A stretch of 64,000 bases of DNA from Aquimarina spinulae (lineage in GTDB: Bacteria > Bacteroidota > Bacteroidia > Flavobacteriales > Flavobacteriaceae), in the NCBI RefSeq assembly GCF_943373825.1, contig NZ_CALSBP010000001.1:868001-932000 (forward strand). The letters run 5' to 3'. The notes below the pieces were generated by a model, which was given only the letters and a program-made list of their open reading frames with translations, had not been told where the DNA came from and did no database searches. Positions 35,501 through 44,078 of this stretch are shown here, piece after piece. The stretch's first letter is position 1. Each line of letters opens with the position of its first letter. The position numbers and the translations under genes were made by a program.

Positions 35501-37073
35501 TTATTCCGAACCTTACATCTGATATGGTATTAAAATAGATATGAGTTCGACCTCTTGCTCCATTTTCGACATTGACTCCTGTACCTCTACGTAAACCAAA
35601 TAATCGATTCCCTACTATATAATGGCTGCCTCCTTGTATGGCAGATTGCATGGCATCACCACTGGTGTCCCAACCTCTGTTGTTAAGAAAGATAATCTTA
35701 CCATTTGAATCTTGTTCACTTGCATCATCATCATTTTGAAAAAACAATTGACCATTACCGCCAGCCGAGGCCCGTTGATCCCAACAATCACAATCAACAA
35801 CCCACGTTCCTTTATGTGCTTTTATATCAACACAGTTTTCACCTTCACTATGACCTTTTAATCTCCCTATACGAATTAAACCATTACGGTTGTGCTGAAG
35901 ACCCTGATAGGAATCCCCGGCATTTCCAGAAAACAAGGCGTCAAGGATCATACCGTTCTCGCATTTGGAAAACCCAGTACCATGTAAATCATTTTCATCA
36001 GCAGCATCACGAAAACCATTATTGTTTATAGAGACTGAAAACAAAGAAATATCACGAGACTTTCCTCTTCCACCATCCATACGTATAGCTTGTCCATTTA
36101 TGGTTCTAAGACCAAACACCTCAGAGTGTCGAACAACAATGTTTCTTGAAGGAGTATCTTTATGATGTGATACTTTTAAATTTTCAAACCGCACTCCCGA
36201 AATCACAAAATACGAGCCATTAAATTCGAGACGTGCAGTACTTCTGGATGGAGTGTTAACAATAGTTGGTTGTATGCCAGCATTATCTTTTCCTACTATA
36301 AAAACAGGTTTGCTTGCTGTTCCATTAAGGTTGATAATATGGCTACTACCATTGTTACGGGTTGGGTATTTACTTTTTGTTCCTGCCAATACTATTTTTG
36401 CTCCAGCCTGGATATTGGCTCTGTTTCCTGGAAGATTACGTCTGGGAGCGTTAGGATACCCTTTGCCTGTACTGCATGGACTACAATCTGGATCGATATA
36501 CCAATGAATAGAAGATTCTGCAACAGGCCATTCTGGAGGATCTGCAGGAGGCTCAATAAATAATCCCCATTGACTTCTGGGAAACCCAAGAGGCATTTCA
36601 TAAGTGCTAGACTCATTTACATGAAATGTAATTTTTGCACTTGAGCTTGGCCTTCCAGTGGTTTCTACTGCATGATAACTAAATTCATCAATACCGGTAT
36701 AACCAAGATTTGGGACATATATAAACCCAGTTGATTTTCTTAAACTGGCTGGAGAAGTTATTTCAACCCCATTTTGATAAATTTTTCCGTTTGAAGGAAG
36801 TGATTCTATTACCCATCTTGAAAAAGCAGATCTACTTGATCGTGATCCATTAGGACCGTTACGCCAAGGAATTTCTCTAACATAATTTCTTACGTTTCCA
36901 CCATTCATTTGGTTGTAATCAAAAAGATCACTTAAGGCAGATAAATCAAAATACTGCATTTTATCTTGTACAACATGATAATCAAAGGGTATAGCACTAG
37001 GATTACTTTGAGTAAATGATATGTTGAAGCTAAGTATCATTAATGCAATGACACTGCGGGAAATAGGTTTCAT
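32565..37073 (-). CDS. Large T9SS cargo: beta-helix protein with seven tandem Ig-like repeats
   Basis: 1502 residues. Signal peptide 1-21, one Ig-like domain at about 60-150 (FIYVPNLGYTGIDEFSYHAV), a beta-helix domain at about 190-670 (HSEVFGLRTINGQAIRMDGG, YFNTISDVRFGIRII), then seven tandem repeats of about 97 residues between 675 and 1385. Repeats 3-6 are very alike, sharing DAVDDSVTIDEDSG, INVLANDTFGGDG and GTATINDNGTPDDPTDDTI. The T9SS type A sorting domain is at about 1425-1502 (ITPNPTSGITYIDF). It resembles the next gene (29451-32465) in layout but is longer. A surface glycan-active or adhesive role is inferred from the fold. Confidence 0.88.
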   Translation of the reverse strand: MKPISRSVIALMILSFNISFTQSNPSAIPFDYHVVQDKMQYFDLSALSDLFDYNQMNGGNVRNYVREIPWRNGPNGSRSSRSAFSRWVIESLPSNGKIYQNGVEITSPASLRKSTGFIYVPNLGYTGIDEFSYHAVETTGRPSSSAKITFHVNESSTYEMPLGFPRSQWGLFIEPPADPPEWPVAESSIHWYIDPDCSPCSTGKGYPNAPRRNLPGNRANIQAGAKIVLAGTKSKYPTRNNGSSHIINLNGTASKPVFIVGKDNAGIQPTIVNTPSRSTARLEFNGSYFVISGVRFENLKVSHHKDTPSRNIVVRHSEVFGLRTINGQAIRMDGGRGKSRDISLFSVSINNNGFRDAADENDLHGTGFSKCENGMILDALFSGNAGDSYQGLQHNRNGLIRIGRLKGHSEGENCVDIKAHKGTWVVDCDCWDQRASAGGNGQLFFQNDDDASEQDSNGKIIFLNNRGWDTSGDAMQSAIQGGSHYIVGNRLFGLRRGTGVNVENGARGRTHIYFNTISDVRFGIRIIRPNGDFTQVAGNVIDKADINVKMAKNEVDLFDYNYYTGDPATLRFQCCGNASPQDRIGIDAWRRTYGHDTNGEAGVIPDFNLASVEDFSLRPTSELIDILTQDQVDRFMPGIDEMLSEMGITFQDWKRVNRPFNTKYDIGAAEFGTPTPPDSFPIAQNDLITIDPGSGSTSIEVLIDNGNGPDSFGADGPNIGSIIFGSTAPTGGVAVINDNGTPNDPIDDTITYTPNPGFGGIDTFSYIITDADGDIDEGTVVITVDDDKPEAQDDDITILQDSPATNIFVLNDNGNGLDSFGKNGPSSTPITLGAILPANGIVTPNDNGTPTDPTDDYFEYTPNVGFNGSDRFNYIITDSDGDTDTGTVTINITATIRVLDAVDDTFIVDEDNPGITLNVLANDDFGSNGPNTGSIIVITTPTNGTATVNNNGTPNDPTDDTIVYIPSLNYNGVDSFTYQITDALGNTDIATVTITVTPVNDVPDAVDDSVTIDEDSGATTINVLANDTFGGDGPDIGPIDFGAIDPKNGTATINDNGTPDDPTDDTIIYTPSPNFNGTDRFSYSITDASGDVDEAIVKIIVTPVNDLPDAVDDSVTIDEDNGTIAINVLVNDSFGGDGPGTVPIALVIAPTNGTATANDNGTPDNPTDDTITYTPSLDFNGTDTFTYQITDADGDTDIATVTITVAPVNDLPNAIDDAISIDKNSGATSINVLINDSFGGDGPGTVPISLVTPATNGTAIVNDNGTPDPTDDTIEYTPLPNFAGLDSFTYQIIDASGDADTATVIINITRVNSNPIAQNDIVIFEMNSGPQVINVLQDNGYGKDDFGDVGPGDEGITLGNTLPLKGIATLNDNNTTTPFDDFVMYTSFPEAFGDDIFDYTITNAMGGIDKAVVYVNITKETSFPVAVITPNPTSGITYIDFRVERSGTYRVYDSKGAKIYNLRTFTNQQLIEIDLSALANGIYYIKLRLDSGVAPTFKVVKE
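33100..34890 (-). repeat. Tandem repeats of about 290 bases inside the large cargo gene
   Basis: Five to seven units of about 290-300 bases encode the Ig-like repeats. Units around 33480, 33780 and 34080 share long near-identical stretches (for example the codons for NDNGTPDDPTDDTI). They are coding, but prone to recombination and to assembly errors. Confidence 0.8.
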
Positions 37074-37325
37074 TTATATTTTAGTTTACATTAATACAAT
37101 TCTATTCTATAAAAATCCAGGGGGAAACTTTAGTTTTTTAAAATATTTTATTATACATATGTAAAGTGTTTATGGGCTTTGTGTTTTTCTTATATATGCT
37201 ATTATCTAAGTTTGAACATTGTTGGTTAATAAAAGGATAGTAAATTTAGTTACAGGTTAAGTATAAGTATATTGCCAAACACACCGAATAAATGTATTTT
37301 AACCAACGAACTAAGTGTTTTTTTT
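37074..37325 (-). promoter_or_regulatory. Duplicated upstream region of a T9SS cargo gene, copy 1
   Basis: The first 85 bases upstream of the start are nearly identical to 38577-38660, and weaker similarity continues to the shared motif at 37308-37325 (on the - strand AAAAAAAACACTTAGTTC, preceded by ATCCCTTGTGAAAATC). Near the start is TTATAGAATAGAATTG, similar to the late element at other copies. The rest of the gap to 37544 shows no gene. Confidence 0.65.
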
Positions 37326-37544
37326 GATTTTCACAAGGGATTAGACTTACCTGGTAAAAAACAAATCAAACCTGTGTATGATCATATTATTTAGTTCAGT
37401 GTTATATTCCTATAATAAATACCTATAAATGCTTAAGTATATCTGTGATAAAGTTTTGTTTGATATTTAATCGCTAAAAAAAGAGACCTTGAAAAGAGAA
37501 CAATAAAGAAACCTGGATAACAACGATTAATTATTTGCTATTTA

Positions 37545-38576
37545 TTATCGTATTAATGAAAAATTACCAGCAAATACTCTATTACGCATATTTGGATCTC
37601 TGGGTTCATTAAACTCTACTTTAAACCAATAATCAGAAGAAGGCATATTTTTTCCATTATAAGTACCATCCCAACCAGGGCCACCAGCTCTTAACTGAAT
37701 TAATAATTTACCATATCTGTCAAATATATAGATTAAAGCAGAGGGTTGATTCTCGATATTAATAAGACTCCAGGTATCATGAAAACCGTCTCCATTAGGT
37801 GTAAAATATTTTGGATATCCTAAGATCATAATAAGGTTAGATATGATTTCACTATCAGGACAGTTTATATATCTGGCTGTAATATAATAATCCCCAGGGG
37901 GGATATCTGAAAAAACTGGCGAAGATTGAAAAGGTTTATATTCTTCTATTATTTGATTATTTAAAACCCTGTTTAGTCTATATTCAATAGTATCGAGTCC
38001 TATAGTTTCAATAGTTGTAGAAGCAACTATTTCTGAAGTAATGGTGTATCTACCCGAAAAAGATTCTTCATCAATATCATATCCGACAGAGATAATAGCA
38101 TTAGAAACATCATACACTACTATGTCATAAGGAGACCCCGAAACTTCTGCACCTGTATTATCATATCCTCTTAATTGATAAATTCCTTCTGAATTAGCAT
38201 CTAAAAGAGGAAATATATTTAGAGGATCTGGTATATCTATAAAATTAGTAGTCCCTGTGTCTGCCCTCGCCCATCTATAGGTAACAGCTCCTGGGAAATT
38301 TCCTTCTAAGGTAACAGGAAATTCACCGCAGGTAGTAACATAAGACTCAGTAAAAAGCAGGGTATTGGTTAATATTTCTGAATCATCATCCCAGAGGGTA
38401 GGTTTAGGAAAATTGCTTGAAGTTTTATGATGTATTTGACCATAATCAAAAATAGTATTTACTGTAAGTAAATCAAGATTTCGTATTTTATTTGATGTTG
38501 TGTTATTCTCAAAAACAAATAACATAGTAAGATGTAGTGTCATTACTATGATGCCACTTCGAAAAATAAATTTCAT
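37545..38576 (-). CDS. T9SS type B cargo protein (gliding-motility-type C-terminus)
   Basis: 343 residues. Signal peptide region 1-25, a middle part with Ig-like features at about 70-160 (VTTCGEFPVTLEGNFPGAVT, YRWARAD) and a C-terminal CHU_C domain at about 255-343 (KYFTPNGDGFHDTW, IYIFDRYGKLLIQL, GWDGTYNGKNMPSSDYWFKV, FSLIR). This type B sorting domain directs export by the type IX system, usually with PorP/SprF-type partners encoded elsewhere. The central part has no known function. The upstream region duplicates that of the 32565-37073 gene. Confidence 0.88.
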   Translation of the reverse strand: MKFIFRSGIIVMTLHLTMLFVFENNTTSNKIRNLDLLTVNTIFDYGQIHHKTSSNFPKPTLWDDDSEILTNTLLFTESYVTTCGEFPVTLEGNFPGAVTYRWARADTGTTNFIDIPDPLNIFPLLDANSEGIYQLRGYDNTGAEVSGSPYDIVVYDVSNAIISVGYDIDEESFSGRYTITSEIVASTTIETIGLDTIEYRLNRVLNNQIIEEYKPFQSSPVFSDIPPGDYYITARYINCPDSEIISNLIMILGYPKYFTPNGDGFHDTWSLINIENQPSALIYIFDRYGKLLIQLRAGGPGWDGTYNGKNMPSSDYWFKVEFNEPRDPNMRNRVFAGNFSLIR

Positions 38577-38826
38577 TATATTTTAGTTTACATTAATACA
38601 ATTCTATTCTATAAAAATCCAGGGGGAAACTTTAATTTTTTAAAATACTTTATTGTACCTCCGTAAGGTGCATGATTGTTTGTGTTTTCTTATGTTATAC
38701 ACTATTGTTTAAGTTTGAGTGATACTGGTTAAAAAGAATTTTAAAAGTAATCACATTCTGAGTATAGTCATATTGCTATATGTTCGTAAAATCGATGTTT
38801 TATCCGATGAATTAAATGTTTTTTTT
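38577..38826 (-). promoter_or_regulatory. Duplicated upstream region of a T9SS cargo gene, copy 2
   Basis: Counterpart of 37074-37325 with the same order of elements. The shared motif is at 38809-38826 (on the - strand AAAAAAAACATTTAATTC, preceded by TTTCATTGCAAAAATT). The rest of the gap to 39045 shows no gene. Confidence 0.65.
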
Positions 38827-39045
38827 AATTTTTGCAATGAAATCGAGTTTCTCTTAAAGTATGCTCATTCTTAACAAAGGAGTTTTAATGAAAAAAGGTA
38901 TAGTTTCTTGATGAAGTTTTATGCTATTCCTGTTTTTAAGCAGTCTTGCTAATAAGAATAGGATAGTTTTTAAAGAATTTCTCTTTTTTGGGATTCACTA
39001 AAAAGAATATAAACGATAAATATATTTAGAAAGAGTTGTAAAACA

Positions 39046-39077
39046 AAAAAGCCATACTAATAAAAGTATGGCTTTTT
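39046..39077. terminator. Terminator of the tRNA cluster
   Basis: Perfect 12-base-pair stem AAAAAGCCATAC/GTATGGCTTTTT with an 8-base loop, ending 2 bases from the tRNA-Arg gene. A/T tails allow function on the - strand. Confidence 0.9.
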
Positions 39078-39078
39078 G

Positions 39079-39152
39079 TGAGCCCGATAGGATTCGAACC
39101 TATGACCGCCTCCTTAGAAGGGAGGTGCTCTATCCAGCTGAGCTACGAGCCC
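39079..39152 (-). tRNA. tRNA-Arg (anticodon TCT)
   Basis: 74 bases. Acceptor GGGCTCG pairs with CGGGCTC (G-T pairs included), D arm GCTCAGCTGGATAGAGC, anticodon stem CCTCC/GGAGG with loop CTTCTAA giving TCT, T arm ATAGGTTCGAATCCTAT. Discriminator A; CCA is not encoded. Confidence 0.95.
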
Positions 39153-39166
39153 GTAACTCTAAAAAG

Positions 39167-39241
39167 TCGGGGTGGCAGGATTCGAACCTGCGACCTCCGC
39201 GTCCCAAACGCGGCGCGATAACCGGGCTACGCTACACCCCG
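39167..39241 (-). tRNA. tRNA-Pro (anticodon TGG)
   Basis: 75 bases. Acceptor CGGGGTG/CACCCCG, anticodon stem CCGCG/CGCGG with loop TTTGGGA giving TGG, T arm with GGTTCGAATCC. Discriminator A; CCA is not encoded. Confidence 0.95.
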
Positions 39242-39258
39242 AATCATAAAAAATAAAG

Positions 39259-39342
39259 CGGAGAGACTGGGATTCGAACCCAGGCAACACTTGCGCGTTG
39301 ACAGATTAGCAATCTGCTCCATTACCACTCTGGCACCTCTCC
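39259..39342 (-). tRNA. tRNA-Ser (anticodon GCT)
   Basis: 84 bases with a long variable arm, as for serine tRNAs. Acceptor GGAGAGG/TCTCTCC, anticodon loop TTGCTAA giving GCT, T loop GGTTCGAATCC. Discriminator G; CCA is not encoded. It is the first of the three tRNAs on this strand. Confidence 0.95.
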
Positions 39343-39615
39343 TATACATTTTTTGTTATGAACGTCGCATTTAATATTTCAAATGCGGATGCAAATGTAG
39401 GTTTTATGACTCTATGATGCAACATTTTTTCACCATTATTTTTTATTTAACTCAACCTTCTTTTTAAAAACTTGAAAATCAGTTTTTTCTTCAAAAAAAA
39501 AATTGGCTCGAATTTTGACTAGCAAGCTACAGAAACCTTAAATACTTCTTTTATATATTTGTATACTATTGACCTATTATAGTATGTTATGAAGAGTTAT
39601 AAAAACAATATAAAA

Positions 39616-41214
39616 ATGAATAGTAAATACCTTTTAGTTTTTACCTTACTTATCTCTAGCTATACATTTGCACAAAAACCTATCTTGCTTGAAGATTTTT
39701 CTTTTAAAATAGGAGAGAAGTATAAACGAATACGAAGTATAAATACCTATCATGTAGCTTCAGGAAACAGATTGGTTTCTATTAAAAAAGGCCGTAACGC
39801 TATGACGATACAGCGATATTCTCTGGATAACCTTAAGGAAGATGTAAAGAAACGACAAGTTGTAGATGATAAAGGAAATTTTGAAACTGTCATGAAACTA
39901 GGAGGAAAAGCTGTAGTGTTTTATTCTATAAATGATAAAGCATATGCACAAAAAGTATCTCTTACAGGTATCGTGGTAGAGAAACCTATTCAACTTGTTA
40001 ATGACAGAGAAAATGTCAATAGAGATTTTGGTTTTAAGAGCACCTATGGATTTGATGCAGGTGGAAGAATTAACAAATTTGTATTTAAAAAATCTGCAGA
40101 TCAAAAAAAGCTATTGATTTTATATCGCATAGAGACAAGTTCGGGAAAAGGAGATAAAATCGGAATAGCAGTGTATAAGGATGATCTAAGCCTTCTGTGG
40201 AAAAGAAAAGTAACGTTGCCATATTCGTCTGAAAGAATTCAGAATGAAGATTTTGCGATTGGTAATGACGGTCATTTTTATATGACTGCCTCTATTTTTA
40301 ATTCAGAATCAAAGGACAAAAATAAATTAGAAAATACATACCACACTGAAGTTTTTAAGATTACCGAAGAAAGCGGCAGTGAAATTATAAAAAGTAAGAT
40401 CGATATCTCTGGCAGATCAATTACCGATGCTGTTATTGAAGTTGATGAAGCAGGAAAAGTAAAAGTATCTGGTTTTTATGCGAATTCAAACAATAAAGAA
40501 GAGATCTCAGGAGTCTTTTCTGCTACCTTGTCTGATAGTGGTATAGTTAACTCTACAATAAAAAGTGATATTCCTTTAGAAACATTACAAAGTCTTGCTT
40601 TAAAAAGAGAAGAGCGGGTTAATGAAGGAACACAAAAAGAAAACGATCTAAAAGATCTAGAAAGACTTAAAATAAATGATATCATATTTAATAGTGATGG
40701 TAGTACGACCTTTCTGGCAGAGCAACGTTTTGTAGAATCATTTACTACCTCTAGCTCTTCGGGATCCAGAACAACATATAGGTATTATTACAGAGATATT
40801 TTTGTTTTAAAGTTAGGATCAGATAATACAATGATATGGATGCATAAACTCCCAAAGTATCAGATGGGAACAAGAAGTAAACGCAGTATGTCTTATCTGA
40901 ATTTTGAAAATGGTGGTAAATTATATTTGTTTTATATAGATGACTTTACTAATCTTAAACGATCATTTGACGAGACTCCTACACGATATTTTGATGGTAA
41001 AAAAGAGTTTATATACCTTACATCCTATGTTATTGATAATGCTACAGGAGAGGTTACTAGAGAAGCAATTCTTACCGGAAGTGACATCAGGAATTCACGT
41101 TTAGATGTTTTAGAACTTACTAAAGCAGCAACGTTACCCAATAAAAGTATGATTATGGAAGCTTATGATGGTAAAAAGAATAATCTGTTGCTTAAAATAT
41201 CATTAGCCAAATAA
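39616..41214 (+). CDS. Exported protein of unknown function, beta-propeller-like
   Basis: 532 residues from the ATG at 39616, where a signal peptide begins (MNSKYLLVFTLLISSYTFAQ); the frame is open from 39589. The mature part is a series of beta-rich modules with patterns such as KKLLILYRIETSSGKGDK, FYMTASIFNSES and IMEAYDGKKNNLLLKISLA, compatible with a propeller. No family is recognised and there is no T9SS domain. The next small gene starts 31 bases after its stop. Confidence 0.7.
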   Translation: MNSKYLLVFTLLISSYTFAQKPILLEDFSFKIGEKYKRIRSINTYHVASGNRLVSIKKGRNAMTIQRYSLDNLKEDVKKRQVVDDKGNFETVMKLGGKAVVFYSINDKAYAQKVSLTGIVVEKPIQLVNDRENVNRDFGFKSTYGFDAGGRINKFVFKKSADQKKLLILYRIETSSGKGDKIGIAVYKDDLSLLWKRKVTLPYSSERIQNEDFAIGNDGHFYMTASIFNSESKDKNKLENTYHTEVFKITEESGSEIIKSKIDISGRSITDAVIEVDEAGKVKVSGFYANSNNKEEISGVFSATLSDSGIVNSTIKSDIPLETLQSLALKREERVNEGTQKENDLKDLERLKINDIIFNSDGSTTFLAEQRFVESFTTSSSSGSRTTYRYYYRDIFVLKLGSDNTMIWMHKLPKYQMGTRSKRSMSYLNFENGGKLYLFYIDDFTNLKRSFDETPTRYFDGKKEFIYLTSYVIDNATGEVTREAILTGSDIRNSRLDVLELTKAATLPNKSMIMEAYDGKKNNLLLKISLAK

Positions 41215-41244
41215 TAAATCGGCTTTTTTTGCGATAAAAAAGTA

Positions 41245-41715
41245 ATGAAGGTTTTATTAACCATATTAACTTTTTTCTTCTTCGTAGGTGATACTGTTCG
41301 TATTGAAGATATACGAGATGCGTATAAGACGTGTAATGAGTCTAAAGAAAAAGCAGAACAATTCTATGAACTTACACAAAAAGGGTTGCAAAATAAAGGG
41401 GCAATTTATCAGGCATATCACGGTGCAGCACTCGCATTAAAAGCTTCATTTTCCTGGAATCCTTTTAGTAAAATATCGTATTTCAACAAAGCAAAGAAGA
41501 TGATAGATGAAGCCATATTGTCTGAACCAAATAATATAGAGTTGAGGATGATCAGACTAAGCATTCAAACCAATACTCCTAAAATTGCGGATTATTATAA
41601 AAATTTAGAAGAAGATAAAGATTATATATTTGATAATATCGATAAGGTTGATGATGAAGAGCTAAAGCTATATGTAGAAAATTTTATAGCACAGTCTTCT
41701 ATTTTTTCTGATTAA
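41245..41715 (+). CDS. Small exported helical protein of unknown function
   Basis: 156 residues. A short hydrophobic N-terminus (MKVLLTILTFFFFVGD) is a likely signal or anchor. The rest is helical with a TPR-like layout: YELTQKGLQNKGAIYQAYHG, then SKISYFNKAKKMIDEAILSEPNN, then LRMIRLSIQTNTP. It may be a degenerate tetratricopeptide protein. It is probably transcribed with the beta-propeller-like gene 31 bases upstream and is convergent with the methyltransferase gene at 41733-42920. Confidence 0.65.
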   Translation: MKVLLTILTFFFFVGDTVRIEDIRDAYKTCNESKEKAEQFYELTQKGLQNKGAIYQAYHGAALALKASFSWNPFSKISYFNKAKKMIDEAILSEPNNIELRMIRLSIQTNTPKIADYYKNLEEDKDYIFDNIDKVDDEELKLYVENFIAQSSIFSD

Positions 41716-41732
41716 TTAAACGCCCTATTGTT

Positions 41733-42920
41733 TTAAGAACTAAGTTTTTTACAATGAATAACTACTTTTTTGTTGTCATAACCCGTTGTGAAAAAGAGAT
41801 AATCATCGCCTCCTTCTTTGATTTTAAACTTTTTTCTTAGAGTAGCGACTGATTCTTGAAAGTTACGTATTGTAATATTTGCTTTGGTGATCCCTATTTT
41901 AGACAATATCTTTTTTTGATAAGGATATACTGCTATGATTTCAAACTTTCTTCCGGGGAAATCAATTTTATGATCAGAAGTATATAAATGCGAATTAATA
42001 TGAAGTTTTGTTACCTTAAAAGCAGTAGCAATACGTTGAAAACTTCCACTTTTTAGGATTGCAGCATTGGGTTCATAAAGATAGGTCATAGGTAATCCCA
42101 TATTTGCAGATTGCCTAGCTTCATCTTTTAGGAAAAAAGAAAACTCCTGATGTACCATTTTTTGAATGTTGGCAGTCACAATTTTAATATCTCCAGTATA
42201 GGTTTTATCAAGAATCCATATCAATTCTTTAACTTCATTTTCTACAGCAACAACATGAATTTCTTTTATGTTTTGCAATGTTTTGCTCCCCATTTGAATA
42301 TCTAGTAAAGGAGAAGTTTTGATTAAGATATTGTTACTTTTCCTAAAAAGTAAATCTAAATTAGAAGGCACATCGGGTAAACAATCTTCTAGAAAGAATA
42401 CTTTTCCTTTGCTATCATGTCTTCTAGAGGGGTCAATGTAAATCCAATCCAGAGTATTGTGATCTTTCAAAATGTCTAACCCATCTCCGATACTAGTTTG
42501 GATATTTTTCTGCTCGAGTATTTCAAAATTATGCGAAGCAATTTCGCTTAATGATGCGTTTAATTCACAATGGATTACTGATGCGATACGTTTTGCAAAA
42601 AAATAATCATCAATTCCGAAACCACCAGTTAGATCGATTAAAGATGCTCCAGAAACAAGCTTACTTTTATACAAAGCCGTTACTTCAGAAGAAGTCTGCT
42701 CTAGATTAAGCGTTGGCGGGTAATAGATTTTGTTTTTAGCATACCAGGTGGGTAACTTTCTTTTTGCCTTACGTTTTCCCTGGATTTGTTGTGCTAACTC
42801 TTTACCAGAGAGCCCTTCAAAAGGGCTTCTGCTTAAAATCAAGGTACTTATATCGAGTGTACTCTCAGATTTTTCAGTAATAAACTCCTGGACCTCTTTA
42901 TGTAGCAGTAAAGGATTCAA
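41733..42920 (-). CDS. Class I SAM-dependent methyltransferase with THUMP-like domain (PG_1098 type)
   Basis: 395 residues, the usual length of this Bacteroidota family. Residues 94-110 hold the SAM-binding motif SLIDLTGGFGIDDYFFA, and 158-167 hold DWIYIDPSRR, which fits the catalytic motif IV position. The C-terminal part (from about 310, KLHINSHLYTSDHK... FEIIAVYPYQKKIL) is the ferredoxin/THUMP-like RNA-binding part. The substrate is probably rRNA or tRNA but not known. It begins directly where the AI-2E-type gene ends, in one - strand operon with TrmH-like and DUF4159 genes. Confidence 0.85.
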   Translation of the reverse strand: MNPLLLHKEVQEFITEKSESTLDISTLILSRSPFEGLSGKELAQQIQGKRKAKRKLPTWYAKNKIYYPPTLNLEQTSSEVTALYKSKLVSGASLIDLTGGFGIDDYFFAKRIASVIHCELNASLSEIASHNFEILEQKNIQTSIGDGLDILKDHNTLDWIYIDPSRRHDSKGKVFFLEDCLPDVPSNLDLLFRKSNNILIKTSPLLDIQMGSKTLQNIKEIHVVAVENEVKELIWILDKTYTGDIKIVTANIQKMVHQEFSFFLKDEARQSANMGLPMTYLYEPNAAILKSGSFQRIATAFKVTKLHINSHLYTSDHKIDFPGRKFEIIAVYPYQKKILSKIGITKANITIRNFQESVATLRKKFKIKEGGDDYLFFTTGYDNKKVVIHCKKLSS

Positions 42921-44009
42921 TTAGAGATCTTTGGTAAGTGTTTTTACAATTTTATATTCTGAAAGAAATTCTTTTGAAATTACTTTGATCGCGGTATAAA
43001 AAGGTACTGCAACGATAAGTCCTCCGATACCGAAAAGCAATCCAAAAATAAGAATGGCCAAAAAGATTTCCAACGGATGGGATTTTACACTGTTTCCAAA
43101 AATCAAGGGTTGGTTTAAGAAATTATCAATCAATTGAATGATCAGATAACCAATCAGAATGTAAGTTAGTTTAGGCAAAATCACAGTCTGAAAATCAAAC
43201 CCTAAGTTACTGGTGATCGCTAGTATAATCATAAATACTCCACCAAATAATGGGCCTACGTATGGGATTAGGTTACAAATTGCTGCAATTAAAGCGACTG
43301 CAATGGCATTATGAACCCCAAATATCAATAGGAGTATGGTGTATAAGATAAAAAGGATGACTACCTGTAATAATAGACCAACAAAGTAGCGGGAGAGTAA
43401 ATCTTTAATTTTGGTAAAGGCTCTCATAAATCTGTTCTCATCTTCTTTTTTTGCAAGCACTAATAAGCTATTTTCGAGAAGAAGACTGTCTTTCAATAAA
43501 AAGAAAGAAATAAATAAAACCGAGAATAACCCAATTAAAACCGCTCCGAAACCACTTAAAAACGAGTTTATAACATTGGGGATAGCTTTTAAATCAAAAA
43601 ACTGCATTAGATCGGTTTGTTTTATCAGTTCTACAAAATTTAGTTTTTCTATTTTAAAATAAGCACTAACCTCCTGATTAAACCTATTGATATCATCACC
43701 TAATTTATTGATATCAATTTCACCAATTAATTGTCCTTGTTCACTAATAATAGGAACAAACAACATGAAAATACTAAGAAATAACCCAATAACAATTAGT
43801 AGTGTGGTGATCACTGCCAACGAATTTTTAAATTTCAGTTTCTTTTTAAGAAATAGGACCAAGGGTCTACCCATTAGAGAAATTACAGAAGCAAAGGCAA
43901 TGTATATAAGAACAGACTGTATTTTATATAGAAACCAGAGTAATCCCAGAACGCCAATAATAATAGCTACTGCTCTTAAGATTCCGTATGCAATTGTTTT
44001 TGAATTCAT
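42921..44009 (-). CDS. AI-2E family transporter
   Basis: 362 residues with about seven or eight hydrophobic segments. The family signature is visible near residues 200-290: FVGLLLQVVILFILYTILL, LIAAICNLIPYVGPLFGG and later GIGGLIVAVPFYTAIKVISK. Members include exporters or importers of autoinducer-2 as well as sodium/proton antiporters, so the substrate is open. It lies between the TrmH-like gene and the methyltransferase gene, with 0 to 70 bases spacing. Confidence 0.9.
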   Translation of the reverse strand: MNSKTIAYGILRAVAIIIGVLGLLWFLYKIQSVLIYIAFASVISLMGRPLVLFLKKKLKFKNSLAVITTLLIVIGLFLSIFMLFVPIISEQGQLIGEIDINKLGDDINRFNQEVSAYFKIEKLNFVELIKQTDLMQFFDLKAIPNVINSFLSGFGAVLIGLFSVLFISFFLLKDSLLLENSLLVLAKKEDENRFMRAFTKIKDLLSRYFVGLLLQVVILFILYTILLLIFGVHNAIAVALIAAICNLIPYVGPLFGGVFMIILAITSNLGFDFQTVILPKLTYILIGYLIIQLIDNFLNQPLIFGNSVKSHPLEIFLAILIFGLLFGIGGLIVAVPFYTAIKVISKEFLSEYKIVKTLTKDL

Positions 44010-44078
44010 ATTTTAAAATTTCGAAGATTCAAAGTTACAAAGTTTTGATTTGTGCTTTATTGCTATCCTTTTGGAGTA

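Noticed and set aside
31129..36563. Several + strand open frames of 60-136 codons
   Set aside because: They are antisense to the two large beta-helix genes and follow their repeats; no independent support.
39068..39256. + strand open frame of 62 codons over tRNA genes
   Set aside because: It lies antisense to tRNA-Arg and tRNA-Pro; such EPDRIRTYDRL-type frames are a known artefact of tRNA complements.
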